Source: Succinimonas sp045124755
GTDB taxonomy: Bacteria > Pseudomonadota > Gammaproteobacteria > Enterobacterales > Succinivibrionaceae
Length of the DNA: 64,000 nt
Reading direction: 5' to 3' (one strand)
NCBI RefSeq assembly: GCF_045124755.1
Contig: NZ_JBGVMK010000120.1
A program made the position numbers and the translations under genes. Shown here piece after piece: positions 8,962 to 18,620 of this stretch (position 1 is the stretch's first letter; each line of letters begins with the position of its first letter). The notes beneath the pieces are model-generated. The model had not been told where the DNA came from and ran no database searches. It saw only the letters and a list, made by a program, of their open reading frames with translations.

Positions 8962-9089
8962 CTGTTCCCCTTATTCAGATTAACGCGGCTGATAATTCCC
9001 GCTGCCATTCCCTGCCCGGAAACCTCATTCCGAACAGCGCATAAACGCGTTCCCTGCCCATAAAGACGCAGGGGACGTCAAACTTCGTC

Positions 9090-10775
9090 TCACGCAGTTT
9101 CCTTTCTTTGAATTACGAAGCTTCCGATAACCAGAAGATCGATTCCCCGGGAGAGGAAGCAATTCAGGGCATCCTCCGGGGTGTTTACCAGGGGCTCTCC
9201 CCGCTGATTAAAGGATGTGTTGCAAAGCACCGGCACTCCGGTAATCTCCCGGAAAGCCCTGAGAAGACCGTAATAGAGCGGCTGATCCGGAGAAACTGTC
9301 TGCGGTCTTGCGGTATTGTCCACGTGTACCGCAGCCGGAATAACGCGGCGCCTGTCTTCCCTGACCAGGGCCGCCACATTCATAAAGCGGCGAAATTCCG
9401 GATCCCCCTCGAAATAGGAACTGTAATCCTCTTCCAGAATGCTGGGCGCAATGGGCCGCCACATTTCGCGATCCTTGATCTGATTCAGGCGAATGAGACT
9501 TCTTCTTGACCGGGGATCTGCCAGAATGCTGCGATTGCCGAGAGCCCGGGGCCCCGCCTCAAAGCCGCCCTGAACCCAGCCGGCAATAAGTCCTTCTGAC
9601 AGAGCCTTGGCGACAATGCGGCACAGGGCAGCGGGATCATGGCGGGCGAAGCTTACCTGGTCTTCATACTTCCCGAGAGCCTGCAATGTCTCCTCATCCG
9701 TATAGGAGCACCCCAGTCCTGCCAGTTTCAGAGGCCTGTCCGCGCGGCTTTTGCCGAAAAGACGGTAATAAAGCTCCATGGCCGATCCCGCGGCAGTGCC
9801 GGCATCGGAAGCAAACGGCGGCACGAAGATGTGGCTGAAGAGTCCCGCATCGGCAAGCTTGCCGTTGGCAGCGCAGTTCAGGGCCACGCCGCCGGCCATG
9901 GCCAGACTGTCCATGCCGGTAACTTCTCGCAGTTCCGCCGCAAAATCCAGGATCACGGATTCCAGAGCATGCTGTGCCGAAGCCGCGAAGTTTGCATAGC
10001 TCATCACCTCTTCGGCATTGCCGGCCTGGTAGGGAAAGCAGTTTTCCTCAAAATATGCGGCCAGCTGCTCGGTGCGAAGGCCAATGGAGGCGAAGATGCC
10101 CTCATTATCAATATTTTCCAGTCCGGAAAACAGCCTGCCGTCCCGGGACGGGCTCAGGGGCATTTTCATAACCGGTCTGCCGTAAGAGGAAAGCCCCATG
10201 AACTTTCCCACCTCGCGGTATTTGCCGTAAAGCCCGGCGTATCTGGCAGCCCGGTTGTAGAAGATGCCCGGAGAGTGCTGAATGCCAATCTGCCGGAAGA
10301 ATGAAATTTCCCCGTTGCGATATACCCCAAGGGAGGCCGCGGCGTCCTCGCCGCGGTTGTCTGTTACCAGCACGGCGCATTCCCGAAAACCGCTGAGACG
10401 GCAGGCGCTGGCCGCGTGGGACAGGTGATGCCGTATAGAATAAACCGGAGGCCGGCAGCTCCCGAAAATTTCCCGCGGCAGGAACCAGTCCGGATCCTCG
10501 TACATCGTGTACTTCGCTTTCTCGGTTTCGCTCATCTCATAGATTTGATTGCGGTACTTCCAGTCCATGCCCACGGAAACGGCGGTCACATCGGCCATGG
10601 TGATCCCCTCCCGGTTCAGGCATTCCTGTATCGCTTCCGCCGGGGATTCGCCCAGGGCCATTTTGTGTCTGCTGATTCTTTCCTGTTCGACGAACATCAC
10701 CAGTTCGCCGTCCCGGATCAAAGCCGCCGCTGTGTCATGATGTCCGATATTGAGACCCAGAATGTACTTTTTCAT
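9090..10775 (-). CDS. carbamoyltransferase, NodU/TobZ/CmcH family
   Basis: A 561-residue enzyme of the family that moves a carbamoyl group from carbamoyl phosphate to a sugar or antibiotic hydroxyl. Seen are the Kae1-like N-terminus ILGLNIGHHDTAAALI, the iron-binding-type HHLSHAASAC, LAMAGGVALNCAANGKL, and the C-terminal YrdC-like domain with GGFEAGPRALGNRSILADPR, where carbamoyl-AMP is made. The ATG at 10775 is chosen because AGGA lies 7 bases upstream and MKKYILGLN is the usual family N-terminus; the open frame extends 30 codons further. It starts 13 bases after the HAD gene, so the two are coupled. Confidence 0.93.
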   Translation of the reverse strand: MKKYILGLNIGHHDTAAALIRDGELVMFVEQERISRHKMALGESPAEAIQECLNREGITMADVTAVSVGMDWKYRNQIYEMSETEKAKYTMYEDPDWFLPREIFGSCRPPVYSIRHHLSHAASACRLSGFRECAVLVTDNRGEDAAASLGVYRNGEISFFRQIGIQHSPGIFYNRAARYAGLYGKYREVGKFMGLSSYGRPVMKMPLSPSRDGRLFSGLENIDNEGIFASIGLRTEQLAAYFEENCFPYQAGNAEEVMSYANFAASAQHALESVILDFAAELREVTGMDSLAMAGGVALNCAANGKLADAGLFSHIFVPPFASDAGTAAGSAMELYYRLFGKSRADRPLKLAGLGCSYTDEETLQALGKYEDQVSFARHDPAALCRIVAKALSEGLIAGWVQGGFEAGPRALGNRSILADPRSRRSLIRLNQIKDREMWRPIAPSILEEDYSSYFEGDPEFRRFMNVAALVREDRRRVIPAAVHVDNTARPQTVSPDQPLYYGLLRAFREITGVPVLCNTSFNQRGEPLVNTPEDALNCFLSRGIDLLVIGSFVIQRKETA

Positions 10776-10788
10776 AAAATATTCCTGT

Positions 10789-12642
10789 TCATTTATCCCT
10801 GTACATAAAAGAAAGCAGTGATTCCCGCGAAGTTCCGGCAGGATCGGCAAGTCCGCCGCTGTCATACACTATGCGATCCAGCAGACGTTTAACGGCGTTC
10901 TCTTCGTTTTTCAGGGAGCTGAAGGAAAGATAGGCATCATAAGCCGGGATATTGAGCATAAAGGGATCCTGCCGGAATCTGCCGATATAGTCGGCGGCGA
11001 ATGCGGTTATGCCGGCAGAAATGCTCCTTACGGCCGGATAATTCTCCTGCCTTTCCCGGTCAAACCGAAGGCCCTTTGCCGTGTAGCCGAGAAAGGACGG
11101 CGAGCAGGACTGCGTAAAGAGCTCCAGCATCAGATTCGCATTGGGAAATCCGAGGTTCCGGTGAAGTTCCAGGAGATCCCGGTTATGACTTTGGGAAAAC
11201 AGGTACGCATGGACAGATCCGTCCATGACACTGAGATCCGCTATCCTGACAACCGGCTGACGGTAGCCGGCCAGGAGAGCATGAACTCGGCAGTCTCTCT
11301 TCACAAAATGACGGATAATCCTTTTAATAATCAAAGGGCCGGTTCCCGCCCAGCCTACATCGGCCACGGCAATTCCGGAAGCATTTCCGACGGCTTTGTC
11401 CACTGCCTGAATCGTCGCTTCAATGTCGGGCATATAGGAACTGATAATGAGTTCCTTGTGATCATAGAACATGCTTTCGATTAGCGGAGCCGTATCCCTG
11501 GTCAGGAGATCCTGAACAGCAAGACGGTATTCGCCAAGATGAGGCACAAGAGCATCAAGATCCAGAAATTTCAGAAAATGGCCCAGTTCGATGCGGTAGA
11601 CGCCTCTTGCCTTGTGTCTGATCATTCTCTGGCAGAATTCATCGAAGCTGTCCCAGGCAGTGAATTTCATACCGGCAAACCGCGACCAGTAAAAGTACTC
11701 CCCCGGCCGATGCCCGGGGAGCATGTCATAGATTTTGCTTACCAGATCACCGTCCCGTGAAAGAAAGAAGACTTTGTCAAGGCCGGCATTCCTGGCAAAC
11801 TGATTAATCCACTGCGCAAAACCCAGAACGTACATGCCGCCGTATAAATAGCCGAACCGGAAAAATTCATCATGCGCCGCAGGCTCTTCCTGATCTCCGG
11901 AGTTGCAGTAAAGACGCTGGTTTGCCAATGCCGAATAGACCCGTCCGGCCATATATGACATCCCGGGAACACGATTCTTGCCGCCGATATCATTGGCGTT
12001 AGGGTAATGAACGGAGGCTATGCCGGCCTTTCCGGCGTTTTCGGCATCGGCTTTGGGATCATCTCCGACATGGACAACGCTGAGTCCTTTGCAGCTTTCC
12101 CTGAGATACTCAAACAAATCCCCCTTTTTTTTGGATTTTCCCAGTTCCGAGGATACAAGAATCCTGTTCAGATTCCGATATCCCGCATTTTCCAGAATCC
12201 CCCTGATCTGCTCCCGGGACAGGTACATATCCGAGGAGATCACAATTTCCCTGCGGGCTTTCTGGCACAGGGACACCACCTTTTGAAAGAAGGGACTGGC
12301 ATAACAGTAAGAAAGCTCCAGTTCATATTCAAGTTCCGCGGTCTTACGGGCATCAAGACCGGTTTTGCGGGCAATCAGACTGTGTATATCGTCCAGGGAA
12401 ACATTATCGTGATTGCAGTTCCGGAGCCGTTCCATTCGGACCTCGTTCTCGGAATCCGCTCTGATGCCGGAAAACTTGTAAAAGCCAAGCCGCTGCTCCA
12501 TTATGGAAAACAGAACTCCGGGACTTGAGAACGGCCGGAGAATCAGAGTGCCAAATACATCAAAGGAGATGACATCGTACCCCAGAAGCTGTTCTGCCAG
12601 CTCTTCCGGCGATATTCCGATATGCTCATAAGCATGGTTCAT
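10789..12642 (-). CDS. two-domain HAD-family protein of a polysaccharide-type locus
   Basis: A 617-residue protein. The N-terminal 230 residues are a HAD hydrolase: ISFDVFGTLI (nucleophile Asp28), VISSDMYLS (motif II), the lysine in ELGKSKKKG, and VVHVGDDPKAD (motif IV). The remaining 380 residues include VFFLSRDGDLVSKIYDML and VADVGWAGTGPLIIKRI, a second domain repeatedly seen with this HAD type in surface-glycan loci. Phosphatase activity on a sugar phosphate is likely. As first gene of the seven-gene operon it sets the promoter region at 12643-13000. AAAGGGG lies about 10 bases before its ATG. Confidence 0.78.
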   Translation of the reverse strand: MNHAYEHIGISPEELAEQLLGYDVISFDVFGTLILRPFSSPGVLFSIMEQRLGFYKFSGIRADSENEVRMERLRNCNHDNVSLDDIHSLIARKTGLDARKTAELEYELELSYCYASPFFQKVVSLCQKARREIVISSDMYLSREQIRGILENAGYRNLNRILVSSELGKSKKKGDLFEYLRESCKGLSVVHVGDDPKADAENAGKAGIASVHYPNANDIGGKNRVPGMSYMAGRVYSALANQRLYCNSGDQEEPAAHDEFFRFGYLYGGMYVLGFAQWINQFARNAGLDKVFFLSRDGDLVSKIYDMLPGHRPGEYFYWSRFAGMKFTAWDSFDEFCQRMIRHKARGVYRIELGHFLKFLDLDALVPHLGEYRLAVQDLLTRDTAPLIESMFYDHKELIISSYMPDIEATIQAVDKAVGNASGIAVADVGWAGTGPLIIKRIIRHFVKRDCRVHALLAGYRQPVVRIADLSVMDGSVHAYLFSQSHNRDLLELHRNLGFPNANLMLELFTQSCSPSFLGYTAKGLRFDRERQENYPAVRSISAGITAFAADYIGRFRQDPFMLNIPAYDAYLSFSSLKNEENAVKRLLDRIVYDSGGLADPAGTSRESLLSFMYRDK

Positions 12643-13074
12643 AACTGCAATTGCCCCTTTGAAGACGGCTCCGCGGACTGACTTTGCAAGACCGGGATCC
12701 TGATAAAACAGACATCATTTGAGGTTTGCGCCATCATAGCAAACAGACTGTTCATCAGAAGGAATCAGGCAAGGAAAACAGGACTGAACTGATTTTGCGA
12801 GAAAACAGAGCTGTTTCGGAGGATGGTAACCGGGGCATTGGAAATTACTGTTTAAGAATGCAGAAAGACGGGAAAAGAAAGACGCGAATTACCTCAAAGA
12901 CGGAGCGCGGCCTCCGGGAATTTCCCCGGTATGCGACACACCGGCCGGGATAAACGGGAGAAAGATCAAAAAACAGTAATACACTTGCCCTCTTTCATGT
13001 ACAATTCCTGTGTTTGTGCAGGCGAGCCCGCCGGAGCGGGCTCAAGTAACTTCTGCCTGTTTACGGAAGGCCTT
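12643..13074. other. divergent intergenic region with nadK leader hairpin
   Basis: This region separates the sugar operon from nadK and must hold both promoters. A TACAAT box at 13000-13005 could be the -10 element for nadK, with no good -35. A hairpin with a perfect 7-bp stem (GAGCCCG with CGGGCTC, 13024-13043) lies in the presumed nadK leader. Short open frames here are unsupported. Confidence 0.4.
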
Positions 13075-14052
13075 ATGTCAAAAAAAGTCAGAAAAATCGG
13101 GATATTCAGCAGAGTTCAGAACAAGTCGGTCGCCAAAACCCTGCTCAGTCTTATTGCATTTCTGGAGCGGCGGGGGGAGACGGTTTTTCTGGAAAAGGAA
13201 ACTGCCAGGAAGCTGGAGCTCAGCCAGACCGCGCTGCCATTTTCCGAGATTCCCAAAGCCGCGGAGCTGATTATTGTGGTGGGCGGTGACGGCGCCTTTC
13301 TGGGGGCCAGCCGGGCGGTGGGTCTTTCCGGAATTCCCATGGTGGGCATCAACACCGGTCATCTGGGCTTCCTCACCGATATCGCGCCTGATGATTTCGA
13401 AGGCCCCCTGGAGAAGATCATGGCCGGGGAATATTTCCTGGAACAGCGGTTCATGCTGAATACCGGCATTCTGGAGGACGGCGTCATCACCCAGAGCTCT
13501 CTGGCTCTTAACGAAACCGTCATTCAGGGCAATCTGGCCGCGCACATGATCGACTTTTCCGTATTCATAGACGACAACCTCATGTACACCATCAAGGCTG
13601 ACGGACTCATCATTTCCACCCCCACCGGCTCCACCGCGTATTCCCTGTCCGCCGGCGGCCCCATAGTGGATCCCTCCCTGAACGTCATGGTGCTGGTGCC
13701 CATGTTCCCCCATTCTCTTAACTGCCGTCCCTTTGTGTTCCGGGGTACCTCCGATGTAAAAATCAGGTTTGAAATTCAGGACTGCACCGAGGACATTATT
13801 GTGAGCTGCGACGGCCAGGTGGCCATGAAAACCAGCAGCGCCGCCAGCATCCTGATAAGAAAGAGCCAGGAATCCATTCAGATCTGCCACCTGAAGAACT
13901 ATGACTTCTTCAACATTCTCAGGAGCAAAATCGGCTTCGGCGAACCCATCCGCCACCCCGGAGTGCGAGAGGAGATCCCGGACAAGACCCCGGCAGCAGC
14001 GCTGGAAAGGGATCCCGAAACCGCGCCGGATCCCGCGGAAATTCTTATCTGA
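13075..14052 (+). CDS. nadK: NAD kinase
   Basis: A 325-residue NAD kinase, which phosphorylates NAD to NADP in the cytoplasm. Motifs seen: GGDG at residues 70-73, GINTGHLGFLTD, the NE pair in LNETVIQ, and STPTGSTAYSLSAGGPI, which binds NAD. The ATG at 13075 is preceded by GGAAGG at 4 bases and gives the normal N-terminus; the open frame upstream is not part of the gene. About 30 extra residues follow the usual C-terminus. In many gammaproteobacteria nadK lies next to recN; here recN is 9.3 kb away on the same strand. Confidence 0.96.
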   Translation: MSKKVRKIGIFSRVQNKSVAKTLLSLIAFLERRGETVFLEKETARKLELSQTALPFSEIPKAAELIIVVGGDGAFLGASRAVGLSGIPMVGINTGHLGFLTDIAPDDFEGPLEKIMAGEYFLEQRFMLNTGILEDGVITQSSLALNETVIQGNLAAHMIDFSVFIDDNLMYTIKADGLIISTPTGSTAYSLSAGGPIVDPSLNVMVLVPMFPHSLNCRPFVFRGTSDVKIRFEIQDCTEDIIVSCDGQVAMKTSSAASILIRKSQESIQICHLKNYDFFNILRSKIGFGEPIRHPGVREEIPDKTPAAALERDPETAPDPAEILI

Positions 14053-14163
14053 CCGGAATTTTCTGACCGGACATTACTGACAGAACAGCAATATCAAAGA
14101 TCCCCCGGGAGTCAGGCTTTCAGGGGATTTCCTTTGCCGATTTCTCCGGCAGCGCGGCAGCAA

Positions 14164-14190
14164 TAAAAAAGGCCCTGAACCCAGAGCCTT
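14164..14190 (-). terminator. rho-independent terminator after the chemotaxis receptor gene
   Basis: On the minus strand AAGGCTCTG pairs with CAGGGCCTT (one G-U pair), followed by a run of T. It lies 22 bases after the stop codon. Confidence 0.8.
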
Positions 14191-14212
14191 TCATTCTTTC
14201 TTACCGAACCTT

Positions 14213-16180
14213 TCAGTTCGCGGTCAGCCGGGGTTCCTCCCGGGATCTCGCAGCGGATCTGCGGCGGCGGGAGCCTGCCTCCGTATTGGCGTCCACCTTG
14301 AAGACGCTGAAGGTCTCCAGCATGTCCTGAGCTCCGGCGGTAAGGTTGGAGCAGGCCTCCGTGCACTTGCTCATATCCAGGGCGATCTCCTGAGCGCTTT
14401 CCTTCATCTTCTCCACGCCTTCCTGAATCAGCGCGAAGGTCTGATCCTGCTCGGCGGTGGCGGAAGCAATCATGGTGGTCATGTCGGAAATCTCGCCGAT
14501 ATGGACATTCATCTCCTTAAGCTTGGTAACTATGGACTCCACATACTCAATGGTATGACTGCAGCTTTCGGAGCTTCTGCTCATCATGTCCACGGCATTG
14601 CCGGTTTCGGTCTTCAGAGACAGAATGGTCTTTTCGATCTCGGCAGTGGATTCCTTGGTGCGGGAAGACAGCGCGCGCACTTCGTCCGCCACCACGGCAA
14701 AGCCGCGGCCGTGTTCGCCGGCGCGGGCAGCCTCGATAGCGGCGTTAAGAGCCAGGAGGTTGGTCTGATCCGCAATGCCGCGAATGGTTTCCACCACTGA
14801 AGCGATGCCCACGGTGAGAGCATCGAGGTTCTGAATGGCAATGGAGGTCTTGTCGATGTCGCTCTTCAGAATATCCACGGAATTTCTGGCATTGCCGGCG
14901 ATGGTTACCCCGTTTTCAGAAAGGTTGTGCACCGAGGTTACCTTGGTGGCGGCCTCGCTGGAGTTCCGGGAGATCTCGTCGGTGGCAAGATGCATTTCTC
15001 TGATGGAGTTGGCAAAGTCAGCGGTAACCAGCCCCTGATTGCGGATCTGTCCCTCGACGTTCAGGGTGGCATCATTGCAGGTATTGACGCCGTCCATAAT
15101 GGAGCGGCTCATGCTCTTGGCCATGCCCACCATTTCCGCCTGCTTATTCAGGAACTCGCTCATGTTCCGGGACATGATACCGATTTCATCGTTGGTATCG
15201 CTGCTGATCTTAACGGTAAAGTCATGATTCTGGTTCATGTCGCTGATGGCGCCGGTAACCTTGTCAATAGGATCGGTGACATAGCGTCTGGCGCAGATCT
15301 TCACGGCAAGGAAGATAAGAACCATGAGTATCAGCACGCCGATGAACTCAATGCGCTCGGTATTCTGCAGCCCCTTGAGGATGGCAGCCTCGTCCAGCAG
15401 AATGACGAATTTCCAGCCGGAATCGCCGATGGCGGAGGCCACCGCCACTCTTTCTATGCCGGATCTGCTGTTGAAGGAAACGAAACCATTCGGGGAATTT
15501 TTAAGCAGATTATCTACGAATTCATCGCTGAAAACGGGATCGATTTCCGTGGCATGCTTGCCCCGGAGATCCTTTTCGCCCCAGGAAACCACGTTGTTCT
15601 TGCTGTCCAAAAGCAGAAGACGTCCGGAATGCGGCAGCGAAATGTCCTTGGCGGTAACGGCAATGTCCTCGGTATGCACGTCAATGCCGAACACGCCGCC
15701 GTCTCTTCTGACAAACCAGGACACTACCCAGTCATCGATGGTCTCCTCGTAATCCATGTCATCCATGACGACCTTGGAGGAGGCGTTTTTAAACCAGTCC
15801 TCTTCCAGAAAGCTGTAGGGATCCACATAAACGCCGTCAGAAAATTCCTTTTCGGTCATGTCGCTGGCGAATATTTTCCCGGAATTTTCGGCAAAGTAGA
15901 CATCAGCCTTGTTTGCCCGGGCCACGGACATCATGAAATTCCTGTCGTGATAGTATTCCTTCTTCATCTTGGACAGGTAATGCACCAGTTCGGCATTATT
16001 ATCCTGCCATTTCTTAAGCTCCCGGGTATTTTCCTTCAGCATGGAGTTTACCAGCTGATAGGTGTCGTTAATGGTTCTCTTTTTCTCAAAGAAATGGCTG
16101 TTTACCACCACGGCGGCAAAGAAAACCACCAAAGGAGCAAGGGAAAGCGCGAACACCTTAGAACGGAGAGATTTCAGCAT
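14213..16180 (-). CDS. methyl-accepting chemotaxis protein with a Cache-type sensor
   Basis: A 655-residue receptor: membrane helix at about residues 11-29, a periplasmic double-Cache-like domain (about 35-280, with the ADVYFAENSGKIFASD and FGIDVHTEDIAVTAKDI strands), a second membrane helix near 283-302, a HAMP linker, and a cytoplasmic signalling coiled coil with the conserved hairpin IADQTNLLALNAAIEAARAG near residue 478. It should bind CheW/CheA and signal to the flagellar motor or another output. The C-terminus ends in Arg/Ser-rich sequence without the NWETF-type tether. GGGGAG lies about 10 bases before the ATG. No other chemotaxis gene is in the window, so it is an orphan receptor. Confidence 0.93.
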   Translation of the reverse strand: MLKSLRSKVFALSLAPLVVFFAAVVVNSHFFEKKRTINDTYQLVNSMLKENTRELKKWQDNNAELVHYLSKMKKEYYHDRNFMMSVARANKADVYFAENSGKIFASDMTEKEFSDGVYVDPYSFLEEDWFKNASSKVVMDDMDYEETIDDWVVSWFVRRDGGVFGIDVHTEDIAVTAKDISLPHSGRLLLLDSKNNVVSWGEKDLRGKHATEIDPVFSDEFVDNLLKNSPNGFVSFNSRSGIERVAVASAIGDSGWKFVILLDEAAILKGLQNTERIEFIGVLILMVLIFLAVKICARRYVTDPIDKVTGAISDMNQNHDFTVKISSDTNDEIGIMSRNMSEFLNKQAEMVGMAKSMSRSIMDGVNTCNDATLNVEGQIRNQGLVTADFANSIREMHLATDEISRNSSEAATKVTSVHNLSENGVTIAGNARNSVDILKSDIDKTSIAIQNLDALTVGIASVVETIRGIADQTNLLALNAAIEAARAGEHGRGFAVVADEVRALSSRTKESTAEIEKTILSLKTETGNAVDMMSRSSESCSHTIEYVESIVTKLKEMNVHIGEISDMTTMIASATAEQDQTFALIQEGVEKMKESAQEIALDMSKCTEACSNLTAGAQDMLETFSVFKVDANTEAGSRRRRSAARSREEPRLTAN

Positions 16181-16520
16181 ATTGTTATATTCTCCCCATG
16201 AATTGAACAGACATACATCCTCACTTACCTGACAGACCTGTCACTGTTTTTGAGTCACTGCTTCTCAGAGTGACTGCAATCTCTGAAATTCTATCATACA
16301 GGTTGATCCTGCTGTCCCGCATACACAAATTTACTCATGAGCAATTTGCATTTGTGTGAAGTGGGCTGATAAATTTGGCAATCACCAAGGGGAAATGAAG
16401 ACGTTTTCATGGCCGCTTTTCTGAAAATCAGCCGTGATAAACGCATGTTTTTGAACAGGCGGCCTCCAGAGAATAAAGAAACAGCAAAGTCAAGGCTGCA
16501 GGGGAGAGATCTTAAAAGTC
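16181..16520. other. intergenic region upstream of the receptor gene
   Basis: No gene is seen. It contains repeated GAGTCACTG/AGTGACTG segments at about 16240-16280 and an inverted repeat ACACAAAT...ATTTGTGT around 16322-16357, which may be an operator. No convincing flagellar-sigma promoter was found. Confidence 0.35.
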
Positions 16521-17372
16521 CTAAAAGGAAGAGGACGGGTAGCCCTTTTCCCGATCCGTCATCAGGATATCAAGGCATTTTTCGATCATGATGCCCTTGA
16601 ACTTGTCGGTGTTGTTCTGATTTCTGAGCACCATTTCCCGCACCAGTCTCATGGCTATTCCGGTGGCCTTCGGGAAGCTTTTGCCGTTAAGGATGGAGCC
16701 CATGAGCACGGACAGAAAAATGTCCCCGGTGCCCGGAAAGAAGACCGGAATCTTGGTATAGGGGATGGTGAAGTAGGTTCCGGTGGCGGCATCATAGCCT
16801 CCCACCATATCCTGATTGTCTATTCTTAAACTGGTGACGGCCACGGATTTGGCGCCCAGGCTCCGGAGGTCGTCAATGAGCTTCCGGAGTTCCTCCCGGG
16901 TGATATAGTGCTGAAAGCTGCGTTCCGTAAGAAATGCGGCTTCGGTGTAGTTGGGAACCGCATAATCGGCTACCTTCAGGAGTCTCCGGAAACCGGCCAC
17001 GGTTTTTTCAGTCATGCCGTTATAGAGGGAGCCGTTATCAGCCATAATGGGATCCACAAAGATCTTCACTCCCGCGGCGGATTCCCCGGAACAGAAGTCC
17101 ATGAGGAGATCCACCTGTTCCTCGTTGGCCAGAAGCCCGGTGGAAATCGCATCGAAGGAAAAGCCCAGCTTTTTCCAGACCGCAATGGTGTCCTTCATGT
17201 AGGGAGTGGTGTCCTGGATCCGGAAGAGTCCGTAATCCAGCGTATTGGAGACAATGGCGGTGGGAAGATTGTAAACATCGTGTCCCAGCCCGGTGAGTAC
17301 CGGAATCATGGCGGAAAGAGCTACCTTGCCATAGCCGGCGATGTCGTTAATCAGTAATACCTTTTTGCCCAT
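16521..17372 (-). CDS. pyridoxamine/pyridoxal kinase
   Basis: A 283-residue ribokinase-fold kinase that phosphorylates pyridoxal-type B6 vitamers. The N-terminus KVLLINDIAGYGKVALSAM, the motif FVDPIMADNGSLYNGM, PNYTEAAFLTE and the anion-hole motif FFPGTGDIFLSVLMG (catalytic Asp in GTGD) fit the pyridoxamine kinase group more common in Firmicutes than E. coli PdxY. The length is normal. Its ATG has only a weak ribosome-binding site. It stands alone between the receptor gene and the DUF6273 gene. Confidence 0.88.
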   Translation of the reverse strand: MGKKVLLINDIAGYGKVALSAMIPVLTGLGHDVYNLPTAIVSNTLDYGLFRIQDTTPYMKDTIAVWKKLGFSFDAISTGLLANEEQVDLLMDFCSGESAAGVKIFVDPIMADNGSLYNGMTEKTVAGFRRLLKVADYAVPNYTEAAFLTERSFQHYITREELRKLIDDLRSLGAKSVAVTSLRIDNQDMVGGYDAATGTYFTIPYTKIPVFFPGTGDIFLSVLMGSILNGKSFPKATGIAMRLVREMVLRNQNNTDKFKGIMIEKCLDILMTDREKGYPSSSF

Positions 17373-17557
17373 AGAGCGAACGTGTCATAAGGAGCCGGAT
17401 GTCAGCAGTCCGAGCCGGAGAATCTGAGCCCTCTCGCGGAGCATGGCTGACCTGATTCCGGGAGGGATGATAACGGAGCCATTTTAATGAAAAAGAGGCT
17501 TCGCGCAATACTTATCTTGTGTTTCTCCTGATCATCCTTCTTTCTCTTTGCCGGCGC

Positions 17558-17591
17558 AAAAAAAATGCCGGAGCATCAGGGCAGCGGCATT
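17558..17591 (-). terminator. rho-independent terminator after the DUF6273 gene
   Basis: On the minus strand AATGCCG pairs with CGGCATT, followed by a run of T; it starts about 20 bases after the stop. Confidence 0.7.
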
Positions 17592-17610
17592 ATTCAGAAG
17601 CGGCTTCGCA

Positions 17611-18309
17611 TCAGGGCTGCTTAATGCTGACCCAGACAGCCGGACGGACGGTATTGTTCTCGTAATCGGCAAAGTGGCCGATCTCTCCCAGGGTGCCGGT
17701 GGAAAGCACATAGGAGGCATAGCCCTGGAAAAAGCCCGGGGAACGTGTCCACCAGCCGGTATTGCCGTTATCCCGGTCTTTGCGGGCGCCGTGATTTACC
17801 GCCGCGGGAGACGGAGCGCAGGCCCGGGATGCTTCCTCCGGAAAATATTGGAGCACCTCGTCATTGCTGAGCAGGAATACCCGATCCTCCGTGGCATTTC
17901 CGCCGAAGGTGGGATACTGTCTGCTGTCAGGGTTGTCCAGAATTACCGGCATGATAAGCTCCCGTTCTTCAGGAGAAAAGGATCCCTCCAGAAAAGAGGT
18001 ATTCAGCCATTGTCTGACGTCGCTTTCTTCCCAGGTCAGATCCTTGAGGGTATCGTTATAGGACCGGGCATCGATGCAGGACGAGGTGATAAGGAGAGCC
18101 TGATCCCCCTGCACCGCCAGCACCTGCCAGGAGAGATCCTCCGGAACCAGGGGATTTCCTGCAGGATAGGAACCCAGATATACCGTTTCCCCGGGGACAA
18201 AAGGAGCCTCCTCTGCCGCTCCGGTCAGGGACAGCGGCAGCGCCAGGGCCGGAATCAGGACTGCGGCAAAGAGCAGCCTGGCGATTTTTGAAGATTTCAG
18301 CGGTTTCAT
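17611..18309 (-). CDS. secreted DUF6273-domain protein
   Basis: A 232-residue protein with a clear signal peptide (basic start, hydrophobic run, likely cleavage near GAAEEAP at about residue 32). The mature part matches the DUF6273 pattern: WQVLAVQGDQALLITSSCID, then W-E-x-S-x-V-R-Q-W-L-N-T, then VFLLSNDEV, then WWTRSPG and VRPAVWVSI. The function is not known; the domain is often extracytoplasmic in gut bacteria. The same domain ends the large kinase at 46.3-49.2 kb, which is worth comparing. Confidence 0.8.
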   Translation of the reverse strand: MKPLKSSKIARLLFAAVLIPALALPLSLTGAAEEAPFVPGETVYLGSYPAGNPLVPEDLSWQVLAVQGDQALLITSSCIDARSYNDTLKDLTWEESDVRQWLNTSFLEGSFSPEERELIMPVILDNPDSRQYPTFGGNATEDRVFLLSNDEVLQYFPEEASRACAPSPAAVNHGARKDRDNGNTGWWTRSPGFFQGYASYVLSTGTLGEIGHFADYENNTVRPAVWVSIKQP

Positions 18310-18571
18310 AAATTTCCCCCGTATGCGCTGCGGCGTTTCTGACTATGGCTATGAAAAGCGAACTATCTGAGCTCCGGACAGCGACGATGCAGCTTCTTTT
18401 GTGACGTTAAAGTACCCTTCCGACTGTTCAGAAACAATCAGGAATTTTATCCTTTGTGATATCGCTCAGAACTGAATTCGGTTACAGCCGGCCGTCATGT
18501 AACAGGTTTCAGGATTGCCGAAGATGGAATGAATGAAGGATCCCTCTGGCAGATTCGGGGGTATGATAAAG

Positions 18572-18600
18572 GTCTCCGGGACAAATCGTCTCCCGGAGAC
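18572..18600 (-). terminator. hairpin after the first LRAT gene
   Basis: A perfect 10-bp stem (GTCTCCGGGA with TCCCGGAGAC) lies 20 bases after the stop, followed by CTTTAT on the minus strand. A similar GTCTCCGG hairpin follows the second paralogue. Confidence 0.55.
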
Positions 18601-18620
18601 ACTGCCGCGGTCATTACGGA

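Noticed and set aside
12726..12953. Small plus-strand open frame upstream of nadK
   Set aside because: No ribosome-binding site and very Arg/Lys-rich, random-looking sequence; more likely promoter DNA.
13024..13043. nadK leader hairpin as a riboswitch or terminator
   Set aside because: It is a simple stem-loop without a T run or any known aptamer pattern; recorded only as a hairpin.
14927..16201. Long plus-strand open frame (424 codons) opposite the chemotaxis receptor gene
   Set aside because: It mirrors the receptor coding strand, has no ribosome-binding site or recognisable motif, and is rich in His/Gly as expected for an antisense frame.
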